A DNA stretch of 64,000 nucleotides from Thamnidium elegans (Eukaryota > Mucoromycota > Mucoromycetes > Mucorales > Mucoraceae). Shown piece by piece: positions 42,728-55,324 of the stretch (position 1 is the first letter of the stretch; each line of letters opens with the position of its first letter). The translations under genes and the position numbers were made by a program. Below the pieces are notes generated by a model. It did not search any database. It was not told the origin of the DNA and saw nothing but the letters and a program-made list of their open reading frames with translations. The stretch spans positions 558,001-622,000 of the forward strand of contig JAIXMG010000005.1 of assembly GCA_025201345.1 (NCBI GenBank), read 5' to 3'.

Positions 42728-43439
42728 ATTATTTTTTTTTCTTGCCTTGAAAGAAAATATATATGTTTAATTTGGACGTTTAGAAAAAAAAAAGCGTAAC
42801 ATATAACGTTCATGCGCACGGTCAATTTCAGTTCCCCCCACAACCCCTCAAAAAAAAAAAAAAGTAGCGCGTCCTACACTAGACAACTGGTACCATGAGT
42901 ACAAAAAAATTAAATTTTCAACACTTGACCGTTAAGGCAAATGATCAGTTCTTTTAATAATAGAAATGAAATTATCATTGGCAGTACAATATCTTATCAA
43001 GCGAGGCTCTTTTTTTTTTTTGGGGAGAGATTACTAAAAGCACAAACTATCACGGAATGTGATCATACTATTTAAAATCCCTACTTTCTACTCTTTGCAG
43101 AAATAGTGTATTTATTACCCCATTTATTATCACACCATTCCATTTATCTCAGTTATACTGTTACACATTTCATTTCAAAATTACTTCAGATTATTAGTTA
43201 CTTCCTATTTCAAATCTCAGTTTCTGTTACACTTTCTAGTCACTTAACCATCTTTACCTTCTATCCATCATTTATTACACTATTATTCAAAGTTTATCCT
43301 TCATTTAATATCAGATATGTTACTCCATCTACTTATTTTATTTTACAATACCTTTTAGTCTTCTCTGATTGTAAAAACATCAATTTATTTATCTTATTAG
43401 TCAACTAGAACAAAAACAACACACTTAGTTTAGAAAATT
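42728..43439. other. Intergenic; pyrimidine-rich block
   Basis: The plus strand at 43106-43408 is open, but the peptide is low-complexity Leu/Ser/Ile and looks like the antisense of AG-rich repeat DNA. No gene supported. Confidence 0.35.
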
Positions 43440-43795
43440 TACCCATTACATCTATCTTAGAATCAAAAGGAACAAATTTATTCCTGATATCAAAGATATT
43501 TTACAAGATTCGAAGGATGTCCTGACCGACATCTTTGAATATAAATACCACATAGTTTTACTTATTAAATAAATCTATCCCATATTTTCAGTTTCTTACT
43601 TATAAATATCCCTTGAATTATATTTTCTTTATCATATAATTCTCTGTAAATCTATTTCTTTTTATTTTACTTCTTTACGTATTATATCTGTTATAATACT
43701 ATCTCTTAGTTGGACGGTGCTCACTTTCTTTTTGAACTTATAAAATAATATCTTTTATTTTTATCTTACAAATAACTACCACACCAATTGTAACA
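43440..43795 (-). repeat. tRNA-linked LTR-like repeat, copy after tRNA-Gly
   Basis: Reading the minus strand from 43795: TGTTACAATTGGTGTGGTAG, then TTTATAAGTT and GTGAGCACC at about 43718. The order and spacing match the copies after tRNA-Arg and tRNA-Asn. It starts 104 bp past the tRNA 3' end and has the same orientation as the tRNA. The far end is poorly defined. Confidence 0.5.
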
Positions 43796-43899
43796 ATACG
43801 TTGCTATGCTACACCTATATGTTCGCTATAAACTCCAAAAATACAAAAACATGCAAAACCACAAACGTATCACGAAATTAACCAAAACAATAAAAGAAA

Positions 43900-43970
43900 T
43901 GCGCGGTCGGGGAATCGAACCCCGGCCCTTCGCGTGGCAGGCGAAGATTATACCACTTAACCAACCGCGC
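43900..43970 (-). tRNA. tRNA-Gly(GCC)
   Basis: A 71-nt cloverleaf on the minus strand. The acceptor GCGCGGT pairs with ACCGCGC, discriminator A. The anticodon stem TTCGC/GCGAA encloses CTGCCAC, giving GCC. Box A is TGGTTAAGTGG and box B is GGTTCGATTCC. No intron. TTTCTTTT follows. Confidence 0.97.
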
Positions 43971-44031
43971 TTTCATGTTTTGTTTCACCTTGTAAAATTA
44001 TATAGTCATTAAAATACCAAACCGTAGCTTT

Positions 44032-44048
44032 CACGTGGATATCACGTT
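44032..44048 (-). promoter_or_regulatory. Paired CACGTG-type upstream element of tRNA-Gly
   Basis: In tRNA orientation: AACGTG, ATATC, CACGTG, with 11 bp repeat spacing. The pair ends 61 bp before the mature tRNA. A CCAAT box (plus-strand ATTGG at 44060-44064) lies a further 11 bp upstream. Confidence 0.6.
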
Positions 44049-47000
44049 GAACAACTCGTATTGGCTAGAATAATACTCCACTGTTTTATTTTAAAAAAGC
44101 TTTTACTAGTCAATACATTTTACAAACCACTACTGTAATTTATCAGTTTAATTAGACTAAAACATATTACATATTTCATGGACAATAAAGCAGACAAAAG
44201 CCTTATGATTAAAGCTGTTTGATTGGCTCAGTGGCTATAATTATGTAAAAATAAGCTTTTTTTTTTCGTTCCTGAATTTTATCCCTTGACGGAGTATTAA
44301 ACTCGAACATAACTAATGACAGCGAGTTAAGAGAAGAATATAAAAGAGCAAATCATTTATTTTTAACTTTCTTTTGACATACCTCGTAAATAGCGCCTAT
44401 TCAAGATATAGTGTCTGTTTTTCGAATCAAGTGTCGCAGTAAATAGTATACTGATAAGCTTAATTTCTTTAGCTTTATTTCATGATGTAGAGGCCGCTTT
44501 TACTTTCTGCCTTTTTTTTTTTTTTTTTCGTAAATAGCAAATTATTTATGGAGTAGAATATATAATATTAAAAAGTTTGTATTGGGTTACTACTATGAAA
44601 CTAATTTATTTACTTAAGGAAGTAGGATTATATATAAATACCCAGGCAAGTAAAAATAAGGTTTTTTTTTTAAAGGAACAAGACGATAGGTGAAAAAACG
44701 AAGTAAAAAAAAAAAAGCAAACTTTTAACAAACGCCCCAGGTGGTTAGATTGTTGACTACGATATGGAGGTAACCATACATTTCTTGTCCTCACACGTCT
44801 ATTATCATCACAAATTTCAGCCGATGATACGATAGTAATATGGAATATCGTATTTTTCCAGATATTACAATTTTATTTACGTAAAAAAAAAACACAAACA
44901 GTAAATTGCCGTGACTATTGTATCATATGTTAAAAAGCCATTTGATATGTATAAATGCTAATCAGATACTATGGGCTTTCGTTTTGATAACTGAAAAAAA
45001 AAAGCCTTTGTAGATCCTGTTGTAAAAAAAAAAAAAAAAAAATCAAAAAGAAAAAATACTTAAAATAGTTTATTGTTCTCATGACGAGGCGTATGGCAAA
45101 ATAAAAAGTGTAGCTAAGCGCACGCAGTTATTATTTTTAGATCTTTGTAAAGAAGTTCTTTTTTGCTGTGATTGCTCTATATGTCCAAATATTTATATTG
45201 GTTCCATGGTTCGGAAAAAAGGCGTACGTTATTTATAAATCCAAAAAAATCCAAAGAGTAGCTAGTTAGTATATGTTAGGAATTGTTTGAATCTTCTTGT
45301 CCATCCGTAAGTTTATCTATCTACTACGAATTATGCAAATAATGTTTGAATTAATGTGCCAGCACTATAGTTCGAGAACAATTGTATGTGTCGGTTACGC
45401 GCATCATTTTTTTTTTAAAAAAAAGGCGGACCCAATTTATACGTTCAGATAGAAGAAAAATAATAGTTGAATGAATAAAAAGAGGCGTTCCCTATATTAT
45501 ATTAATTTGATTAGACCATAAATATACTGCTTTTTTTTTTTTTTTAAAAAAAAAAGAAACTTGTTATACACTTGTATTACGTAGAGAGAGAAAAGTTAAT
45601 GATGATGCATTACTATGTTTTCTTCTTTCTTGACGTGACGGCAACTCAGTATTATGTCCATCAAAATGAGTTCTTTTAATGAAGTACGTTTATTATTCAC
45701 TTTGCATTATAGAACAGTTCTTTTATGTCGGATCCATCATCATATTTATTATTTTAATTTGTTATATTTTATCCCCATTCACAATACCTTTATCAGGCTT
45801 TAGAGCACAGATAAAAAAACATACGTATTGATATAAGAAATTTATACTGGTGGTTATATATATATATATTACCTCTTCATAAGTAGTAATACTCGTTCTA
45901 CTAGCTCAATGCATCGGCCGTCCTTACTATACAACCCCCAAAAATAAAATAAAATAATAATAACGATAGACTCGTACAGACTAATTACAAATATCATATT
46001 TATTAATTAAGCTTAAATATAGCCGTACTAAAGTGTAAGCTATTATTTTTTATATAATATGCGTCATAGTGGTTGGTCTACTGCAAATAGGTTTCACATA
46101 TATATTAGGATAGGTATACTATATGATATAAATAGGACGATCTTTGATTGTTTAGTTTTGTTTTTCATCGTTGTAATTGATCTTCACAGCTTAAAATATT
46201 ACAGGCACACAAGAAAAAGAAACAAGTACACAAGCACATATGTGAACGTCTTCTAACAACCATCGCTAGAGGCAGCTCTACCACCTGTGTCTTTTTTGTG
46301 CAAACAACACTCATACATGCTTTTGGGTAATAGTCGAAAGCATTTTACACCCGTCGAAGAAGTGCCAGAAAAGTTAGAATCTGCATCCAGGAAGAGCACT
46401 GGAATGCTTTCTATACCCAAAAGCATTAACCAGGAAGTATTCTAAAAAAAAAAAAAAAGACATCGAATGCGGATAAAATTATTCTTTGAAATGATATGTC
46501 ACATTTTTTTTTTGGATCAACTGTGTGGATAGACCTAGAATTTTTAGCTGTGGATTGGCACAGAACTCTCAGTACAGTTTTTTTTTTTTGGCATGTGCAT
46601 ATAATGTGTATCGTAGATCTTTATTGTTAAAAAGTTCCTTTTGAAACGTACACGCTATTAAAAAACATAAAGGTAATACCCGGTACAGATTTTTTTAAGC
46701 ACGTATGGGTATTCTATTTTTACAGCAAAAAAGCCTTTTTTTCTTTACTGAGCGAGAAAAACTTAAATAGACATATATCCTTTTAAAAAAAAAATCCACA
46801 AGTAAAAAAAAAACCAAGCCAATATACAGTATATATATAAAAAAAAAAACCAGCCCTTTCTTTTTTCTATCGTAATTACGCCACACCATAATAATTCAAA
46901 GAAGGCTGTAACGATATATACCAAAAAATATATTTTGAGATGTTTGTTATGAATTGCGTATATAGTTTGGCTGTTGCGCTATTTTTGGAAGCCAACTATA

Positions 47001-47488
47001 AAAAGATTTTCAAATGTTCTAAAAGAGGCAAACTTGTATCAAAACATTTATGTTCTACTGTAGCACAAAAAAAAACAGTATAGTTTCTGCTAATGCAAAA
47101 AAAAAACCAGTACTTTAGTTGTAAAAGTTACATATATATCTTGTTATGTAAAGAGTAATATAATTCTCTATTGTGTGTGTGTGTGTGGGGTTTATACTCA
47201 AGGTCATTTAAAAAAAGAAAAAACATTAGTCTAGATTTAAATTAGCTTGATGGCGCTAGAATTTCGAACCGCTTTTTTTGTTTTGTTATTGTAGTACACT
47301 TGATCCACTTTTTTTTTTTTTTAAAAGGAATACATCACTCTTTAAAAGTTCAAAATTTGGGCTTTGCAAAAAAAAAAAAAAAAAAAAAGGACCCCCTCAC
47401 GAGTTTTTTTTTTATATAAATACAATTTAAGTTGAAAGTCTTTTTTTTTTCTTCTTTATTAATTATAACCCACACAAATATAAATTTA
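44049..47488. other. Long gene-poor region
   Basis: No supported ORF. It holds the hairpin at 46317-46426, many A/T runs, a TG microsatellite (47173-47187) and the promoter side of the deacetylase gene. Confidence 0.4.
46317..46426. ncRNA. Long imperfect hairpin, candidate structured RNA or small inverted-repeat element
   Basis: Outer arms ATGCTTTTGGGTA (46317-46329) and TACCCAAAAGCAT (46414-46426) are a perfect 13-bp inverted repeat. Inner arms GAAAGCATT (46336-46344) and AATGCTTTC (46403-46411) add 9 bp after an asymmetric 6/2 bulge. The 58-nt interior contains weaker pairing (GTGCCAG / CACTGG). It lies in gene-free DNA and is not flanked by a clear target duplication. An RNA product is conjecture. 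Confidence 0.35.
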
Positions 47489-48322
47489 ATGCGTTCAGCT
47501 ATTGCTCTTTTAACTCTTGCCTTTGCCTCTATTGGGTTTGCCGCACCTATTGGTTTAGAAGACACACCATCCTCAACTGTGCTTCCAGGCTTCCGATCAT
47601 GTAATCGATCTGGTGTATTTGCCTTAACATTTGATGACGGGCCTTATGAATACACTTGGGATTTAGCTCAAATGTTAAATTCTCGCGGCATTAAAGCAAC
47701 TTTCTTCACTAACGGTCATAACTTTGTCACTACTGATTTAAACACAACTACTTCACCTACAAGAGATGGTGCCAAGACTTATGTTGAGGTGCTTCAAATG
47801 CTCGATCAATTAGGCCATGAAATTGGTAGCCATACTTATGAGCATAGTGTATTGGTGGGTCGTACTAGAGAACAAATTGAATATCAAATGAATGAACAAT
47901 CAGATTTAATCTTTGATGCTATTGGAAAGAGGTAATTTCGTATACATGCTTTCAAACTGCAACAGATCACTTAACAAAATTTTTTTTAAAAAAACAGAGT
48001 TGCTTTGATGAGACCTCCTGAGGGAGCTACGGATGTTGCATCTGATCAAATTTTACATGAACTTGGCTATAGTAATATTTTATGGGATATTGATCCTTTG
48101 GATTATAACGGTAGTACGGTCGATGAACAATTTAAGATTTTGGAGGATATTGTTGACTTGGACATTGCTGGTGAAACTCTTGGTCATATCTCTCTTCAAC
48201 ATGACGTTCACCCTTCTTCTGTTCGTGACTTGACTCCTAGAATTATCGATTATATTCGTGGCAAGAACTATACGTTTGTTACTGTCTCTGAATGTCTTGG
48301 TATTGATGCGTACCAAGCTTAG
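47489..48322 (+). CDS. Secreted polysaccharide (chitin) deacetylase, CE4/NodB fold, 2 exons, 255 aa
   Basis: Exons 47489-47931 and 47998-48322. The start at MRSAIALLTLAFASIGFA gives a clean signal peptide; an in-frame upstream ATG would bury it. CE4 motifs: TFDDGP (47-52; D49 base, D50 metal), SHTYEH (114-119; metal His 115 and 119), RPPEG (153-157, usually RPPYG), WDIDPLDY (177-184) and LQHDVH (214-219; catalytic His 216). These fit a metal-dependent N-deacetylase converting wall chitin to chitosan, abundant in Mucorales walls. The motif-3 Glu for Tyr is a small departure that may alter substrate preference. No C-terminal GPI signal or chitin-binding module is present, so a soluble secreted enzyme is expected. 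Confidence 0.92.
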
Positions 48323-50880
48323 ATATTTTTTTCTTTTTTAATCTTTATCATTTCACCTTTTTTATATATTAAATTTCATATGTTGTATTTTTTCTTCCAC
48401 TCAAAAATTAAAAAAAAAAATTGCTCCCCTCTTTTTGTATGTGTATTTCAAAAAAAAAAAAAAAAGTCCCGTTGTTGTATTTTATTACTGTCGGTGCATA
48501 GTATAATATTATGTATATGTATATGCAAAAAAAAAAAAAAAAGAGAGAGGGATGCACTGTTTCTGGTTGACATATAGAACAAATGTGCATGGCTGTTATA
48601 TTAATAATCGTTATGGAGGTATATTCTTTGTACATGAGATAAGATAACGGTGTTACTAATTCAACAGCAAAAAATGTATCAAAAATACATACTTGTATTC
48701 AGTCAAAGAAGGTATATACATATACAATGTATATACATTTCAAAAAGAAAAAAAAATAGTCGGACAAGTACGATTGACAAAGTACATGAATACGGAATTT
48801 GACAGGCAGAGAGAGAGAAAAAAAAAAAAACGAGATTGTTAAAAGTATTAAAAATATGGGTAAGATGAAAATGACAAGAACCTGTAGTTAATCAATTAAT
48901 AATGTATAAAGTCCCTTTTTGAAGGAGACTTTGAAAGAAGAGAGGTTAATATGTAATCATTCCTCCTGGATAAAAAAAAAGTACGTACCACCTAACAATA
49001 GTTTTTCTCTATGGCTTAAAAATCAACCAAGTTTTTTCCATCGTACGTAAGAAACCATAATTTTCTGTACCCAATATTGTAAGCCAATACTAATCACAAT
49101 TGAGCCCCACACGCCAAAGAAAAAAAAAAAATTAATTTTAAAAAATGTATTCCGCTTTTGTGTAATAAGTTTCGACCTTTTTTTCTTTGAGGTACATACA
49201 TTTTTTTTTAAATATGGTCAATGTCACTGTAAAAATACGGGGCGAAGATAGAAAAGAAGAGCTAAATACAGTATTTTGTTTTTAAAAAGGCCTCATATGA
49301 ATATCTCTATTTGCAGATATTAACAGTGGCCCACTTATCTATTTTCTAGAATAATTATTGTGACCCAGTTTTTTTTTTACGTTTTATCCTCAGGACCATT
49401 TCCGAAGCAAAAAGGTACTCCGATGGTCTCGGATATGAACGATTCTTTCTTTTATTCCGTTATCATTTTCTAATCGTCATATAAAAAAAACCTCCCTCTT
49501 TTTATTTCGTAGATAGACTAATAAATCAATTTTGAGTTACAAATATTACTCTCTGTCTCTATTAATATCAGAAACATGGCTTCCATCAGTAACCCCAGAG
49601 AAAATAAAATAAGGTTCTATTGTAACACATTGTAGTAATATATGTCATTGAACACAAAATATGAAAATAAAAGGAGAGAGTTGGATATTATTAACGAGTT
49701 AATTTAAGCGTAAATAGCGGAAAGAAAGAGAGTTTTTCTGGAAAAAAAAGAGCAGTGCAACAACAGATAGATATCAAACAGTTTGATATTTTTTTTTAAA
49801 AAAAAACAGTTTTGAAAAATTTCAGCTTCATTATTTATGCAAAAAAAGGGGGGGGGGAATCTAGACTGCCTTGAACTGCTTAATCAACGTCTTTTAAGAA
49901 AACCCCTCAACATAATACTATATAAAAAACTTTCGACTATTTATTCTAGATATTACTCTAGATATTTTACGAACAACGTCTTTAATAAAACACTTTTGTT
50001 CCTTGGTTTAACCAGCCCTTGTTTCGTGACACAGTAAATCAAGTACAAGCTTCACTTTCCAAAAAAAAAAAAAAAAAAAAAAGAGAAAATCCACTTATCA
50101 GATTTTATATTTCACATGCACTTCAAAAAAAAAAGTACAACTCCTACTCTGATTATACATAATCAACGGTTTATTATTACACAAAACCTTTTTATTTATA
50201 CAATTCTTTTCAAAACAAAAAGAAAAAAAAATCAGTGTAACAAAGTGGATTTTTTTTTTTTTTTACTTTTTATCTTTTTGTTCTGTTGGGTGGGAAAGGT
50301 TCAGTTGACAAGATTGCCAAAACTAGGCAATATTCTTTTTTGAGAAATATAATTTTGGTTTAACGAGAAAAAAAACTTGTCAATTTTTCTTAAAAAAAAA
50401 AAAAGAGAGTTTATAAGGGGAATCAAAAAGACGATCTGATAAACATCATACACGTGGAGCCAAATTTTTCCTTTCAAAAAAAAGGTCACTGATAACAATC
50501 TATAAACAATGTCACATTTTATCATTGTACAACCAACAAATAAAAAAGAAATAAAAAAGAATGAGAGATGAATATATATTTCATATATAAAGAAAAAAAA
50601 AAGCATAGAGTATTTTTTTGTATAGAAAAAATATAAAAAAACCAAGTTTTTATATATGTATAAATAAATGCAAGTAAAGAATATTTTTTAAAAAATGAGT
50701 TTTGTGTGAGGAGTGTAATAAAATGCTAAAGTATAAGAAAAAAAAAATAGGAAAAAGAAAGAGTGGTGTGTGGTATATAAGTTTTCATAAGAGATTCTTG
50801 AGAAGGGGGAGTTGGGGGTTGGGGTTGGGGTTATTTTTTTTTTTGGATTTTTGGTTTTTGAAGTGATTTTTTTCTTTTGA
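48323..50880. other. Long gene-poor region
   Basis: Homopolymer-rich. The short ORF at 49837-50037 is not supported by any motif. No RNA gene was seen. Confidence 0.4.
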
Positions 50881-51055
50881 TTAAGGATGAACAGGACAAT
50901 GCTCTAAAAAAAAAAAGAAAAAAAAAAAAAACTGTCAATTTTTTGTATTCGGTTTTCTTATATAGCAACTTACTTGTCATATGATTTACGGAACCACAAG
51001 AAGCACACTTGACACCAGTTTTGTTATGGTTAACCATTTCTTGTTGTGAGTACAT
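50881..51055 (-). CDS. CCHC zinc-knuckle microprotein (34 aa), 2 exons
   Basis: Exon 51055-50974 reads MYSQQEMVNHNKTGVKCASC then GSVNHMT. A GTAAGT donor follows, the intron ends TTTTTTAG, and exon 50903-50881 adds KHCPVHP and stop. The junction completes C-x2-C-x4-H-x4-C (C17, C20, H25, C30), a perfect retroviral-type zinc knuckle that only exists after splicing. The knuckle is nearly the entire protein. Such knuckles bind single-stranded nucleic acid. It may be a standalone gene or the end of a longer one, but stops and lack of splice signals upstream favour a microprotein. The 5' leader is AG/CT-rich. Confidence 0.6.
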
Positions 51056-51997
51056 TTTTTTGTTTTGTTTGTATGTTGTTGGTAAAGAGCAAAGTAAAGA
51101 AAGAGAGAGAGAGAGAAAAAGAAGTTGATTATTTATATAAAAAAATAAAAAATAACTCCACACACACACACACAACTTTTTTTTTAAAGTGACTGGAAAA
51201 GCTAAACAGGGCAAAACCGATTTTGCTTATCGTTGAACGGGCATCAAAGCGTTTATCTGATTTTAATATCCCGACTGGTTTTTTGACACTGCCTTTTGCA
51301 ACATAAATTGATTTTTAACTTTATTATTGTATACTTGATAAGGAAAGAAAACAAAGCTATTCCTTTCAATCACCTTGTTTCTACACACGTGTCCTTACCA
51401 ATTGTCTAACTTGTTGAATGTCAAACTCAAATTTTTTTTTTTTTTTTTTGATTTACTAATTGTTTTGTAATTGTTGCTTAGTTATAAAAAAAAAAAAAAA
51501 AAAAAAATAGATTTTTAATAATTATTGTATGCATCGACTTATCAAGAGTATCAAGAGATAGAAAAAAAAGAAGAAATAGAAAACAAAAATAAAAAGGGGA
51601 TGATGCTATTTTCTGTTCAGCCTATTCGTTACCGGAGAAGCCGGATAGAGAAAATATAAACAAGACGAAAAAAACAAAAGAGACATTTTTTTTTTTAATT
51701 ACACAAGGTTATACATTTCGTGATATGATTATCTAATAATAATAATAATAATAATAAAAAGGTTAAATAGTACTACTAAACTGTGAATATAACATACACA
51801 CACACGTACATATATATATATGAATATATAAAAGAAAAGACCCTTGACTGGTGTGTGAACCTTCTTTTTATTGCGTGCGTGCGTGTGTTATGATAGTGAT
51901 GATGATAGTTAATATGTATTGTCGCAGTGATAAAAAGAAAACAGAGCATGTGATTTTGGTGGATAATGTCGTTATCAGTGTTTATCGGCCGAAACAT
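51056..51997. other. Intergenic
   Basis: A/T runs, a TAA/AAT trinucleotide run (51734-51757) and GTGT/ATAT simple repeats (51790-51895). No gene seen. Confidence 0.4.
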
Positions 51998-53612
51998 TTA
52001 AGATGAAGCAACAGAAAGAATTGTATTGGTAGAATTAAATTCACTCATGTTTGTCTCTAATTGCTTTTTGAATTTTGCCATAGCTTGTATCACATCCTCT
52101 TGACCTTCTAAATACTCAATCAAACCTAGTTGAGCCTTTGTATGTAACTGCATAATCTCTTCGGGTTCATTTAACGTTTCTTGTATACGTTCCTCCAACA
52201 GTTTATTTTCACGCATGACAAGCTTTGCAGATGCTTTAGAAGCTATTTCCATATCAACCAATTGTTGTTTCAATGCTTCGTTTTCTAACCTGGTCTTCTC
52301 GTGTGTTTCAATAGATTGTTTGTGTCGTGCTTTAATCTCCGTCAGTTTGAATTCTAACTCCAGGGTCTTTTTATCTCTTTCGCTTGTGAGGGCTTCAATT
52401 TGTGCGACCAACCTATCATGCTCCTTATCCATCAGGTCCCTGATTTCTGCGGTGCCGTACTCCAACTTTATTTTATCCGCTTGCAAGGCTTCGATGATAA
52501 GCGCATTGTTCTGTTCTTGCGTCTGATTGGCTACTATATCCCTTTCTTTATTTTGTGTTGCCATCATCATGTCTTGAATCGTCATCATCATTGTTTTGAT
52601 TTGCTTTGTCAATTCTTTATCATTCACCACTTGAACTAAATTGTAAAGTTCGGTTCTAGCGTCTTTTAGATCTTGATAGTTTGATTTTAATTGGTTTAGT
52701 TCGGTTTCAATCGTTTTATACGCTTCGTGAAGTATTTGGTTTTCTCGAACAAGTTGTTCCTTATCCTGCTCTAACGCTTTGTTCTTGGTTTCTATAACTT
52801 CTTGTTGACTATTTAAATCCATTAAAGCAAGTGTGTGTGTGTTTTCTGAATTTGTTATATGTGATTCAAGCGATTGTTTTAACCCTTGGTTTTGTTCTGA
52901 GGCGGACATGATGATCAATTTAGACGTATCGACCACTTGTTTTATTCGACCCTCTAATTTTTCACTGCTGTGCATTGTGTTTACAAGTAGGTTGTTTATA
53001 TCGTATATTCTTTTTTTAATTTCTACCGCATTGTTAGGGTCCATTGAATTTAATTTTAATGATACCTCTTGTAATTCAGCATATAATTTTTCATTTGTGT
53101 CATCTATTGTGTGTGTGTAAGTAAATAAAGGGGGGGGGGGAGGAGAGTGTGTAATTAATTTTTTTACCTTCTGTGTTTATGGCGTCAGGAGGATTATTAA
53201 TGACTTGATATTTATTTGAGTTATAGTCATAGGTTATTGGCGAAGTAACAAACTCTTCTTCTTCTTCTTCTTGAATTTTACTAGTGGCATGATAGTTATC
53301 TTCTGACCAAGAGTTTTGTAGTGTGGTAACGACGTCATTGACATCGCCTAATGAACCAGAAGGCGTTACAAGTTGATTGGGTTCGAATGGATTGGTAGTC
53401 TTTTTAGAGAATTGTAAAGAGGCGTCAGAAATAGTAGGTGAAGGTTGTGAGTAGCGTTTACTGGTGGTGTTTAAACTGTGGTGTTTTGTCTTTTCTTTAT
53501 GAGCCCAGTTACTAATAGACTTTGTTAAAGAAATTGTGGAAGAGCTCCTTCTGTTGGCTTTCTTTTCGTCTTTTTCTGTTGTATTACTTGATAATAGTTT
53601 CCTTAGTCCCAT
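51998..53612 (-). CDS. Coiled-coil protein, 2 exons, 516 aa, unknown function
   Basis: Exons 53612-53168 and 53103-51998. The N-terminal 148 residues are Ser/Thr/Lys-rich and disordered-looking (MGLRKLLSSNTTEKDEKKAN), with an acidic run IQEEEEEEF. The rest (about aa 150-500) is almost continuous heptad sequence, for example LEQDKEQLVRENQILHEAYK and LDLKDARTEL-like segments rich in Leu, Glu, Gln and Lys with no catalytic motif. An MGLRK start could allow N-myristoylation only if further residues fit, which is doubtful. Probable structural or tethering protein of cytoskeleton or vesicles; the family is not recognised. Confidence 0.8.
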
Positions 53613-53750
53613 GGTTTTTTATTTTTGTTTATTTAATTGTTTTTATGATAAAATGTTTGTGGTAGTATGAATTATATGTAATAATAAAAAAAAGTTGTAT
53701 ATATAGAAAAAAGCTGAAAAAAAAAAAAACTTTCCGGAAAATATTTCAAA

Positions 53751-55111
53751 TACAGTGATTCCACACCCCCAAAGTTCGTTTTCCAATGAACCCGAATTCT
53801 ACTGCTCAAAGTTCGTTTCTTGATTGGCTCGTTTTGGGTTTTTAAAAAATATAAAATCGCTCAAAAAAAAAAAAATAGCATAGATGTGTGCTAATTTAAA
53901 GAGGCTTTAAGACATACTTTAAACTTTGAAGCAGATTAACCGCAAAAACCTTCGAGGTCACTGAAATAAGTACTGTGGCAAGCATTAGAAATTCTAGAGT
54001 TAAGATTTTCACTGTCAAGAAGTCTTTCTCTTTTAACAATTAACCAAAATTGCTCGATTGGATTCAGCTCGGGTGGCAGGGTGGAAGATAAACACAACCA
54101 TATCTCCGACTAACGATGAGACTTTCGATATCAGCCGCTGTATGGATGGGCGCATTATCCATAATAATGTAATACCCTTTAAATTCTTCGTGGAGATCTA
54201 ATATATCCAAAGTACTGGCAATAAAGTTAAAATAATGGCCGGTAACAGTTCCTGCGCCTTTTGTTGCTTTATTTCCATTACATGCCTGTTTTTTTTTGTT
54301 TTTTTTTTCGAAATATCAGATATTTATTATTCCCCTGTGGCAAATGACTCGACCAAGCCATAGTCCTCTTCAAATTAATGTGAAATGTGGACTCATCAAT
54401 AAAGACACAGTTCCCGCTGAAGTCCATATCCGTTTGACACCTAGCTCCATCTATCGTCCTAATCGTATCTCTTATTCATGCTTGTAAGACTGTTTTTTTT
54501 TTGGGTGAAGACGGGTCTTTACTTTCATAAAATTATGAACAGGGGTTTGAGTGATATTCAATCTTGAGAATTATCCAGTAGGACTTTCCATTGCCTGGTC
54601 TATTGTCGCAGAAGGCTCGTCAACAAATTTTTCTTCTAGGAACCGTTGATGCTCTTCTGTTAAAGTGGTAGGACGGCCAACTTTTTTTTTTTGGTTTCTT
54701 TGGGTCCTGCAAATGCTCTTTTTGATCTTTCTCCAACCAACCATAAGCTATACGCAGCTGACTTTCAGCTTTACCTGCTACCATACCTTCTATACATACC
54801 AAATAGAAAAAATGGTTTTTTTTACATCAGCTGCGTGTTTCTTATAGTATGTGTCGATGGAGTTGAACTCTCAGTTTGCACTTTCTTAATCATAAGTATC
54901 TTAATTTCCTTCTCAAGCCCAAGTAAGTGTCGTAATTTGTTATATTTTCAAGGAGAAAGTATTCATTGTCTATATCCATTAAAATCGGTTCATTACCATT
55001 CTCGTCGATAGATTTTCCTTGTCCGTCTTCAAAAGCAAACTGTAAACTATCGTTATAAAAAAAAAAAACTGGGAGTAGAATGTGCGAATCGTTTTTTAGA
55101 AAAGAGTGCAA
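53751..55111 (-). pseudogene. Decayed Tc1/mariner-type DDE transposon
   Basis: The minus strand shows, in order, AGKAESQLRIAYGWLEKDQK, a frameshift at an A11 tract, VGRPTTLTEEHQRFLEEKFV (helix-turn-helix), stops, the first catalytic Asp in FIDESTFHINL, the second in YYIIMDNAPIHTAADIESL, and the Glu in NPIEQFWLIVKRERLL. An upstream stretch (54890-55111) may be the N-terminus. Several stops and shifts make it inactive. At 53751 TA-CAGTGATTCC could be a target TA plus terminal repeat with internal direct repeats (AAAGTTCGTTT twice, 53769 and 53809); I found no matching right end. Confidence 0.75.
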
Positions 55112-55324
55112 AAAAAATAATTTACTTTGTGCGTATTTTTTCGATTACTCCCCAAGTATTTCCTACTGAGGGAGAGTTTTTACTTTTTTTTTATATAGTT
55201 CTGAACAGACTAATGGCTACTGCAATATACTTGGTTATCTAACGACATTCATCAGAGGGCGAAATATCTATTCTTACATCTTTGTAGATAGCCCACATCA
55301 TGAGATTTTTTTATTTATTTTTGG

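Noticed and set aside
43106..43408. 100-codon plus-strand ORF
   Set aside because: Low-complexity Leu/Ser/Ile peptide, antisense to AG-rich repeat DNA, no splice or family support.
44725..44800. tRNA-like look (ggtggttag..gactacga..ggtaacc)
   Set aside because: No acceptor or T-arm can be paired and box B is missing.
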